Assembly (NCBI GenBank): GCA_012522255.1
Contig: JAAYKT010000136.1
Location: forward strand, 1 to 5,150
Source: Clostridiales bacterium
Lineage (GTDB): Bacteria > Bacillota > Clostridia > Lutisporales > Lutisporaceae
Direction of reading: 5' to 3'
DNA: 5,150 bases
Both the position numbers and the translations under genes were made by a program. How positions within the stretch are numbered: the first letter of the stretch is position 1; every line of letters starts with the position of its first letter. Below are positions 1 through 4,428 of the stretch, piece by piece. The notes under the pieces are model-generated. The model saw nothing but the letters and a program-made list of their open reading frames with translations. It had not been told where the DNA came from and ran no database searches.

Positions 1-116
1 CCTATAGATTTAACAACATAGGAACGGGATTTCTTTTCATTAGCATTCCAATAACTATGTACAATAGAAAGATAGGTTCTGCCGGTTTTTTTATTAGTAG
101 CTTTCCTTAAAAACAT
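1..116 (-). CDS. IS1634-family-like transposase, N-terminal fragment (runs off the window)
   Basis: The first 38 codons of a minus-strand gene that continues past the left edge. The reading begins MFLRKATNKKTGRTYLSIV and continues with HSYWNANEKKSRSYVVKSIG. The 'NKKTGRTYLSIV.SY' opening followed by a '..SIG' strand is what I recognise from the N-terminus of IS1634-type (IS4-superfamily, DDE) transposases common in Clostridia. The catalytic DDE residues lie outside the window, so intactness cannot be judged. The ATG at 116-114 is preceded by GGGTGA four bases upstream (126-121), a modest ribosome-binding site. The family call comes from remembered sequence resemblance, not a search. The element sits about 320 bp from a tRNA gene and marks the left side as mobile DNA. 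Confidence 0.72.
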   Translation of the reverse strand, partial: MFLRKATNKKTGRTYLSIVHSYWNANEKKSRSYVVKSI

Positions 117-136
117 AATATCACCCGTTTCTTTCT

Positions 137-165
137 ATTATACCTTATTAATCTTAATTAATCCA
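137..165 (-). promoter_or_regulatory. Possible transposase promoter
   Basis: On the minus strand a perfect TATAAT lies at 142-137. A weak -35 candidate, TGGATT, lies at 165-160 with 17 bases between them. The -10 is about 20 bases upstream of the transposase start codon, which would give a short leader carrying the GGGTGA ribosome-binding site. The -35 matches consensus at only half its positions, so the box pair is tentative. Confidence 0.4.
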
Positions 166-196
166 GTATTACTTGACAATAAAATGAAATAAAAAT

Positions 197-231
197 ACCC
201 GATTCCATAAGTAAATTCAATGGCTCCGGGT
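197..231. repeat. Interrupted inverted repeat, terminator-like
   Basis: ACCCG (197-201) pairs with CGGGT (227-231). After a 3x3 internal loop, CCAT (205-208) pairs with ATGG (220-223), leaving an 11-base loop. Read on the minus strand the stem is followed by a T-rich run (tattttta). It could therefore be a leftover intrinsic terminator or part of the insertion-sequence end. No minus-strand gene directly feeds into it. Confidence 0.35.
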
Positions 232-391
232 TATATTAATTTAAAATTAGCTGCAAAAGAATGGATATTTCACTTAATATGATGACAGTAACATATAGTA
301 ATCTAATCAAATGTATAGAAACATTTTTATTAACTTACATATAATGGTAAAGGTGAGGAGGGAAGAACTGATTACCGATTTTTCTTTGTTG

Positions 392-420
392 TTGACATCA
401 GTATATATATTTTATATAAT
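392..420 (+). promoter_or_regulatory. Consensus sigma-A promoter of tRNA-Trp
   Basis: A perfect TTGACA (392-397) and a perfect TATAAT (415-420) are separated by the optimal 17 bases. Transcription would start near 427, about seven bases before the mature tRNA 5' end. That is the short leader expected for a stable-RNA gene. All twelve box positions match consensus, which fits strong constitutive expression. Confidence 0.9.
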
Positions 421-433
421 TAAAATCGTGCGT

Positions 434-509
434 AGGGGTGTAGCTCAATTGGTAGAGTAGCGGTCTCCAAAACCGTTGGCTTAGGGTTCGAGTCCCTACT
501 CCCCTGCCA
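434..509 (+). tRNA. tRNA-Trp, anticodon CCA
   Basis: A complete 76-nt tRNA gene with encoded 3' CCA (507-509). It folds as acceptor AGGGGTG/CTCCCCT, D arm GCTC/GAGT with an AATTGGTA loop, anticodon stem GCGGT/ACCGT around loop CTCCAAA, a five-base variable region TGGCT, and T arm TAGGG/CCCTA with loop TTCGAGT. The discriminator base is G, as is usual for bacterial tRNA-Trp. The anticodon CCA is at 467-469 and reads UGG. One oddity is that acceptor pair 6:67 is a U-U mismatch. It lies on the opposite strand to the protein genes, convergent with the PHP gene, and has its own promoter and terminator. Confidence 0.96.
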
Positions 510-567
510 TTTTTAGAAATCGGGGCTTCAAAAATATGAAAAAAACTAAACAGAATTAATAAACAGC

Positions 568-594
568 AGAGATAGAAAAAATCTATCTCTTTTA
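568..594 (+). terminator. Intrinsic terminator after tRNA-Trp
   Basis: A nine-base perfect stem, AGAGATAGA (568-576) with TCTATCTCT (582-590), closes a five-A loop and is followed by TTTATT. It lies about 60 bases downstream of the tRNA. Because it lies between convergent genes, the same stem may also stop transcripts of the PHP gene on the minus strand. Its tail in that direction (GCTGTTTATT) is a poorer U-run. Confidence 0.7.
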
Positions 595-645
595 TTGTAT
601 TTGCTTCATATTTTGTGTTAGCAGCTTGGTATCCTTTTTATCTTT

Positions 646-1476
646 TTAATTTTTGCTTATCGCTGCCTTCTTTAGCTCTATAAATTTGCCATGGTCAATT
701 GTTGCATTACCAAGTTCAGGCTTTCCGTCAATTAATTTTCCATGACAATCGGATCCTCCTGTGATTAACAGATCCTTTTCTAAGGCAATTTTCAGAAACC
801 TATTTACAGCACTTTCATCATGCTTTGAATGATAAACCTCTATTCCTCTAAATCCTAAATCCAACAATTCATTTATTATCGCTTTATTATTTAGCAAACC
901 GGGATGTGCCAAAACCGGTATTCCTTTAATGTTGTTGATCGTTTCAATTGCTTGCTTTGTCGTTAGTTTGTATCTTTCCACATATGCCGGACAATCTTTA
1001 GCTAAATACCTATTAAAAGCATCTTTTACATCCTTTGCATATCCGTTCTTTACAAGCGCCCGCGCAATATGAGGCCTGCCGACACTATCGCCCTTTGAAA
1101 TACTGAGGACTTGATCTACACTAATGCTTATATTTAACATATTCAGTTTCTTTATTATTTTTAGAGCTCTGTTATATCTGGAATCTTGTATTTCTTTCAG
1201 TTTATTTAAAAAAGCTTCATCGGTAATATCAATATAATAACCCAAGACATGCACTTCTTCTCCATTAAAATAAGAGTTTAATTCAATACCGGGTACTATC
1301 TCAATATCATTGTTTTGTTTATTTATCAGTAAAGCTTCTGCGACGCCATTTATTGTATCATGATCTGTAATACTGATTGCTTTCAGTTGTTTTTTAGCTG
1401 CCCACCATATTACCTGTTCCGGTGATAAAATCCCGTCAGAGGCAGTAGTATGGATGTGTAAATCTGCATATTCCAT
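646..1476 (-). CDS. PHP-domain metal-dependent phosphoesterase (TrpH/YciV-like)
   Basis: A 276-residue protein of the PHP family, COG0613-like. Metal ligands typical of PHP domains are visible: HxH (H7, H9 in DLHIHT), D38/H39 in ITDHD, E65 in GIELN, H76, H136 in GRPH, H191 in AHPG, and D243/H245 in GGSDCHG. These imply a trinuclear metal site. Characterised relatives hydrolyse 3',5'-bisphosphorylated nucleotides or trim RNA 5' ends, for example E. coli YciV (RNase AM) and a Chromobacterium homologue. That activity is inferred from family, not shown here. I chose the ATG at 1476 over the ATG pair 21 bases upstream because AAGGAG (1488-1483) sits six bases before it and would lie inside the longer version. 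It is cytosolic, with no signal peptide or membrane segment. It is the last gene of the minus-strand cluster, separated from spoVS by a terminator. Confidence 0.88.
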   Translation of the reverse strand: MEYADLHIHTTASDGILSPEQVIWWAAKKQLKAISITDHDTINGVAEALLINKQNNDIEIVPGIELNSYFNGEEVHVLGYYIDITDEAFLNKLKEIQDSRYNRALKIIKKLNMLNISISVDQVLSISKGDSVGRPHIARALVKNGYAKDVKDAFNRYLAKDCPAYVERYKLTTKQAIETINNIKGIPVLAHPGLLNNKAIINELLDLGFRGIEVYHSKHDESAVNRFLKIALEKDLLITGGSDCHGKLIDGKPELGNATIDHGKFIELKKAAISKN

Positions 1477-1502
1477 AGCAGTCTCCTTTTTCATCATCGT
1501 AT

Positions 1503-1540
1503 ATTTTATAGCAGGAAGTTTCGCTTTCCTGCTATAAAAT
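1503..1540. repeat. Perfect 15-bp inverted repeat (hairpin) ahead of the PHP gene
   Basis: ATTTTATAGCAGGAA (1503-1517) is perfectly complementary to TTCCTGCTATAAAAT (1526-1540) around an eight-base loop. It directly abuts the spoVS terminator and has no U-run after it in either direction, so it is not a standard intrinsic terminator. It could stabilise the 3' end of the spoVS transcript, act as a second stop, or fold in the leader of a read-through PHP transcript. Confidence 0.6.
1505..1513 (-). promoter_or_regulatory. Possible extended -10 promoter of the PHP gene
   Basis: Minus-strand TGCTATAAA (1513-1505) matches the extended -10 pattern TGnTATAAT at all but one position. No good -35 box lies 17 bases upstream. 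Initiation near 1498 would leave a leader of about 22 bases that contains the AAGGAG ribosome-binding site. The motif lies inside a hairpin arm, so it may be coincidental. Confidence 0.3.
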
Positions 1541-1571
1541 AAAACAAAAGCACCTGTTGTGCTTTTGTTTT
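1541..1571 (-). terminator. Intrinsic terminator of spoVS
   Basis: A thirteen-base perfect stem (arms 1541-1553 and 1559-1571, core CAAAAGCAC/GTGCTTTTG) has a five-base loop. Its 3' arm ends in TTTTGTTTT and runs into ATTTT on the minus strand. It begins seven bases after the spoVS stop codon, the expected place for a rho-independent terminator that isolates this sporulation gene. Confidence 0.85.
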
Positions 1572-1577
1572 TATGTA

Positions 1578-1838
1578 TTATCTTGGGCTTATGATTAGTT
1601 TTATAGCTGTCCTCTCTTCACCCTCAATATCTATGTCAGTGACGGCAGGTACGCATACTAAATCCATACCGCTGGGAGCAACAAATCCCCTTGCAATGGC
1701 AATTGCTTTTATTGCCTGGTTTATGGCTCCTGCACCGATAGCTTGTATTTCAGCTCCGCCTTTTTCCCTCAAGACTCCAGCTAAAGCACCGGCAACAGAG
1801 TTTGGATTAGATTTTGATGATACTTTTAATACTTCCAT
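1578..1838 (-). CDS. spoVS: Stage V sporulation protein S
   Basis: An 86-residue protein, the same length as B. subtilis SpoVS and very similar to it along the whole chain. Examples are the start MEVLKVSSKSNPNSVAGALA, the middle GAEIQAIGAGA and ARGFVAPSG, and the end GEERTAIKLII.PR. SpoVS is a small Alba-like, probably nucleic-acid-binding protein needed for normal spore coat assembly and late sporulation. Its molecular role is not settled. It is cytosolic, with no membrane segment. The ATG at 1838 is preceded by AAGGGGG about ten bases upstream. The gene has its own sigma-H promoter just upstream and its own terminator just downstream, so it forms a single-gene unit inserted between ymdB and the PHP gene. 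An open frame on the opposite strand is a compositional shadow. Confidence 0.96.
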   Translation of the reverse strand: MEVLKVSSKSNPNSVAGALAGVLREKGGAEIQAIGAGAINQAIKAIAIARGFVAPSGMDLVCVPAVTDIDIEGEERTAIKLIISPR

Positions 1839-1898
1839 TAGAATAATGCCCCCTTAAATACCACTATTTTAGTAGTACTATTTAGTATTACATCCATT

Positions 1899-1927
1899 TT
1901 ATTCTACATATATTCTTAAAATCCTTT
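1899..1927 (-). promoter_or_regulatory. Sigma-H promoter of spoVS
   Basis: Minus-strand AAAGGATTT (1927-1919) and GTAGAATAA (1907-1899), separated by 11 bases, match every specified position of the published B. subtilis sigma-H consensus RnAGGAwWW-N11/12-RnnGAATWW. It begins 16 bases after the ymdB stop codon and lies about 60 bases ahead of the spoVS ATG. In B. subtilis spoVS is a sigma-H gene switched on at the start of sporulation, so motif and gene identity support each other. Confidence 0.82.
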
Positions 1928-1942
1928 ATTTTAGCAGAAATT

Positions 1943-2710
1943 CTATAGATTCAACCTTTTAATATCTGCAGCTTCCAAACAGTCTCCCAACGTCAATACA
2001 ACTGCATTAAATTGTCCGTCGTCATCCTCTATTTCAAATCTCCCCGGTAATCCGGTCAGAAATTTCTTTATGATTATGTCTTTTTTAACTCCCAAAACAG
2101 AATTCTTAGGCCCTGTCATACCCACATCACTAATATATGCTGTTCCTCCGGGGAGAACTCTCTCATCTGCAGTTTGCACATGTGTATGTGTGCCCAGTAC
2201 CGCGGTGACCTTTCCATCCAAAAACCAACCCATGGCAATTTTTTCGGATGTTGCCTCTCCATGAAAGTCAAGAATTATTATATCAGCTTTGTTTTGAATT
2301 TCTAAAATAATGGTTTCAATAGTTTTAAAAGGACAATCTATACAGTCCATATATATTCTACCGCACAAATTTACAATTGCTATATTTACACCTATATGTT
2401 CAATTATGATATAAGGGTTACCGGGTGTTCCTGCAGGATAGTTGGCAGGTCTTACTAATCTGTCTGCTTCGTTTATAAAACTGAACACCTCTTTTTTTGC
2501 CCATGCATGGTTACCCAAAGTGATTACGTCTATACCATAACTAAGTAGTTCATCATAGATTTTCTTTGTAATACCGGTTCCGCCTGCACTGTTTTCTCCA
2601 TTTGCAATTACAAAATCAACTTTGTTTTCACTTACTATATAAGGAAGTCTTTCTCTTATAACTTTTCTGCCTGTTCTGCCCATAATGTCTCCGATGAATA
2701 AAATGTTCAT
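1943..2710 (-). CDS. ymdB: YmdB metallophosphoesterase (cyclic-nucleotide phosphodiesterase)
   Basis: A 255-residue calcineurin-like phosphoesterase of the YmdB/TIGR00282 type. The di-metal ligands fall at the same residue numbers as I recall for the B. subtilis protein: D8 (GDIMG), E39 and N40 (NGENS), N67/H68 (GNHAW), H150 (DFHGEATSE), and H175 and H177 (GTHTHVQTADER). Relatives cleave 2',3'- or 3',5'-cyclic nucleotides. In B. subtilis YmdB affects the choice between motility and biofilm and sits beside RNase Y, as here. Substrate use in this organism is inference. The start is the ATG at 2710, with AGGAGG six to seven bases upstream. A longer reading from 2773 would add residues that overlap the end of rny and a hairpin, and is not supported. 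The protein is cytosolic. It is probably cotranscribed with rny through a 46-base gap. Confidence 0.94.
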   Translation of the reverse strand: MNILFIGDIMGRTGRKVIRERLPYIVSENKVDFVIANGENSAGGTGITKKIYDELLSYGIDVITLGNHAWAKKEVFSFINEADRLVRPANYPAGTPGNPYIIIEHIGVNIAIVNLCGRIYMDCIDCPFKTIETIILEIQNKADIIILDFHGEATSEKIAMGWFLDGKVTAVLGTHTHVQTADERVLPGGTAYISDVGMTGPKNSVLGVKKDIIIKKFLTGLPGRFEIEDDDGQFNAVVLTLGDCLEAADIKRLNL

Positions 2711-2726
2711 AAAAGCCCTCCTATTA

Positions 2727-2754
2727 TATAAAAAGAACGGCCTTAACCGTTCTT
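2727..2754 (-). terminator. Terminator-like hairpin between rny and ymdB
   Basis: On the minus strand AAGAACGG (2754-2747) pairs perfectly with CCGTTCTT (2740-2733) around a six-base loop. It runs into TTTTTATATAA, an intrinsic-terminator layout. It starts two bases past the rny stop codon and ends just before the ymdB ribosome-binding site. ymdB shows no clear promoter of its own. The hairpin may therefore be a leaky terminator or processing site that sets ymdB output below rny. Confidence 0.65.
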
Positions 2755-2756
2755 CT

Positions 2757-4289
2757 TTATTTTGCATATTCAATAGCTCTTGTTTCTCTTATTACGTTAA
2801 TTTTTATTTGACCGGGATATTCAAGTTCATCTTCTATCATTTTTACTATATCTTTTGCAATGTATATTATATCCGCATCACTTACATCTTCAGGTTTAAC
2901 CATAATTCTTATCTCTCTGCCCGCTTGAATAGCAAAAGATTTTTCTACTCCTTCAAACGAATTCGCTATTTCTTCAAGTTTTTCCAATCTTTTTATATAC
3001 GATTCTAATGTTTCTCTTCTTGCACCGGGTCTTGCAGCCGATATTGCATCTGCTGCTTGTATCAGCACAGCCTCTACTGTGGTTGGCTCAATGTCACCAT
3101 GGTGTGCCATAATGGCGTGAATCACTTCGGGAGACTCTTTGTATTTTTTTGCTAAATCTGCTCCTATTTGTACATGGGGACCTTCTACTTCATGATCCAC
3201 GGCTTTTCCTATGTCATGCAGCAAACCGGCCCTTTTGGCAAGATTTACATCTGCTCCCAATTCCGCAGCCATTGCCGCGGCTAAATGAGATACTTCAATT
3301 GAATGATTTAATACATTCTGACCGTAACTGGTTCGAAATCTTAACCGTCCCAACAGTTTTATAATCTCCGGATGTAACCCGTGTACCCCGGTATCAAAAG
3401 TCGCCTGTTCACCTTGTTCTCTTATATAATTATCTACTTCTTTATTAGACTTTTCTACCATTTCCTCGATCCTTGCCGGATGTATTCTGCCGTCTATTAT
3501 AAGTTTTTCCAGCGATATTCGAGCTACTTCCCTTCTGATGGGGTCAAACCCTGATAAAATAACAGCTTCAGGTGTATCATCAATTATTAAATCAATCCCC
3601 GTAAGGGTTTCTAATGTCCTAATATTTCTTCCTTCTCTGCCAATTATTCTACCCTTCATTTCATCATTGGGCAGAGCAACGCCTGATACTGTAGTTTCCG
3701 CTACATGATCGGCAGAGCATTTTTGAATGGCATAAGAGACTATTTCCTTTACCTTTCTCTCGCCTTCTTCTTTTGCTTTTGTTTCAATATCTTTAATCAT
3801 CATGGCTGCTTCATGTTTAATTTGCTTCTCTATATCACTTAATAATAATTGCTTAGCTTCTTCTGAGGATAAATTAGAAATACGCTCAAGCTCCTTAAGC
3901 TGTACATTGTACAGTTCTTTCGCATCATCATAAGATTTTTGCACTTCTTTTTGTTTTTTTACGACAGCATCTTCTCTGTGTTCAACTGCATCCAACTTTT
4001 TATCAAGAAGTTCTTCTCTTTGAAGGAGGCGTCTTTCTATTCTTTGCACTTCACTCCGTCTATCTCTTATTTCCCTTTCAAGTTCAGATCTTTGTTTATG
4101 AATTTCCTCTTTTGCCTCAAATAAAAGCTCTTTCTTATTGTTCTCAGCTTCTTTTTGAGAATCATCTATAATCTTTCTCGCTGCTTCCTCAGCGTTTTTT
4201 ATCTTCGCTTCTGCAATATATCTTCTTACAAGGTATCCAACTATAAAGCATATAAAACCAATTGCAGCATATATTCCTACTCTTTGTAT
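2757..4289 (-). CDS. rny: Ribonuclease Y, apparently starting at an ATA codon
   Basis: RNase Y (YmdA) is the membrane-anchored endoribonuclease that initiates mRNA decay in Gram-positive bacteria. The frame gives 510 residues against about 520 in B. subtilis. In order: an N-terminal membrane helix (about residues 4-20, VGIYAAIGFICFIVGYLV), the family signature RRYIAEAKI, a long charged coiled coil (about 22-190), a KH domain with GREG (217-220) in MKGRIIGREG, an HD domain with H358/D359 in LLHDIGKAVDHEVEG and AHHGD downstream, and the conserved end RETRAIEYAK. There is no ATG, GTG or TTG in frame between the upstream stop (4347-4349) and a GTG at 4049. Starting at 4049 would delete the anchor and break the coiled coil. 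A strong Shine-Dalgarno sequence 10 bases upstream points to ATA at 4289-4287, where the family's methionine lies. The product is certain; the start codon is inferred. Confidence 0.93.
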   Translation of the reverse strand: MQRVGIYAAIGFICFIVGYLVRRYIAEAKIKNAEEAARKIIDDSQKEAENNKKELLFEAKEEIHKQRSELEREIRDRRSEVQRIERRLLQREELLDKKLDAVEHREDAVVKKQKEVQKSYDDAKELYNVQLKELERISNLSSEEAKQLLLSDIEKQIKHEAAMMIKDIETKAKEEGERKVKEIVSYAIQKCSADHVAETTVSGVALPNDEMKGRIIGREGRNIRTLETLTGIDLIIDDTPEAVILSGFDPIRREVARISLEKLIIDGRIHPARIEEMVEKSNKEVDNYIREQGEQATFDTGVHGLHPEIIKLLGRLRFRTSYGQNVLNHSIEVSHLAAAMAAELGADVNLAKRAGLLHDIGKAVDHEVEGPHVQIGADLAKKYKESPEVIHAIMAHHGDIEPTTVEAVLIQAADAISAARPGARRETLESYIKRLEKLEEIANSFEGVEKSFAIQAGREIRIMVKPEDVSDADIIYIAKDIVKMIEDELEYPGQIKINVIRETRAIEYAK

Positions 4290-4296
4290 ATCTACT

Positions 4297-4307
4297 TCAC
4301 CTCCTTT
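4297..4307 (-). promoter_or_regulatory. Strong Shine-Dalgarno sequence of rny that sets its start
   Basis: AAAGGAGGTGA on the minus strand is an eleven-base perfect complement of the usual bacterial 16S rRNA 3' end. Ten bases after its GGAGG core comes ATA, in frame with rny and directly before QRVGIYAAIGF. No standard start codon in the rny frame lies within reach. An out-of-frame ATG about 30 bases downstream of the GGAGG core ends after nine codons. This site is the main reason for placing the rny start at 4289. Confidence 0.8.
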
Positions 4308-4377
4308 ACGTGCTATAAATATATCATTTTTTATTCTATATTCAATTCACTTTTATCTGATACACCATGTTAAAATA

Positions 4378-4406
4378 ATTCTATATCTTTTAGTTTTTTT
4401 TGTCAA
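4378..4406 (-). promoter_or_regulatory. Sigma-A promoter of rny(-ymdB)
   Basis: Minus-strand TTGACA (4406-4401, perfect) and TAGAAT (4383-4378, five of six) are separated by 17 bases of A-rich spacer. Initiation near 4371 would give a leader of about 80 bases before the ATA start, containing two tiny ATG frames without ribosome-binding sites. It gives RNase Y expression independent of recA-recX, whose DNA-damage control would otherwise extend into it. Confidence 0.85.
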
Positions 4407-4428
4407 GCAAGGCATCCATATGTTGCCA

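Larger units (their letters stand above)
117..433. other. Intergenic region between transposase and tRNA-Trp
   Basis: This 317-bp AT-rich stretch holds no convincing gene. From left to right it contains the transposase ribosome-binding site and -10 box, an interrupted inverted repeat at 197-231, about 160 bases in which I see nothing convincing (232-391), and the tRNA promoter at 392-420. The outer end of the insertion sequence should fall somewhere between about 150 and 300. I could not identify its terminal inverted repeat or target duplication, because the other end of the element is outside the window. Confidence 0.6.

Noticed and set aside
173..178. Perfect TTGACA on the plus strand
   Set aside because: There is no -10-like hexamer 16-18 bases downstream (the sequence there is TACCCG) and no gene follows for over 200 bases.
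309..330. Small hairpin AAATGT/ACATTT followed by T residues
   Set aside because: It is a six-base AT-rich stem with no upstream plus-strand gene to terminate. It is likely chance in AT-rich DNA.
343..455. Plus-strand frame of about 34 codons starting ATGGTAAAGGTG and passing through the tRNA promoter into the tRNA
   Set aside because: It overlaps a perfect promoter and ends inside the tRNA. Its GAGGAGG stretch lies inside the frame and not ahead of the start, so it looks accidental.
531..614. Ten-base inverted repeat AAAATATGAA / TTCATATTTT flanking the tRNA terminator
   Set aside because: The arms are AT-only apart from one G/C, and are 64 bases apart. It is not distinguishable from chance in this composition.
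1573..1857. Plus-strand open frame of 94 codons opposite spoVS
   Set aside because: It is almost wholly antisense to a highly conserved spoVS, has no ribosome-binding site, and resembles no family. It reflects the codon pattern of the real gene.
2711..2773. Longer ymdB start at 2773
   Set aside because: The extra 21 residues overlap the rny 3' end and the hairpin, have no ribosome-binding site, and are not part of the family, which begins M.ILFIGD.
2070..4373. Several short plus-strand open frames opposite ymdB, rny and the rny leader
   Set aside because: All lie antisense to well-supported genes or in AT-rich leader DNA, are rich in F, Y and S as expected of reverse-strand readings, and lack start signals.
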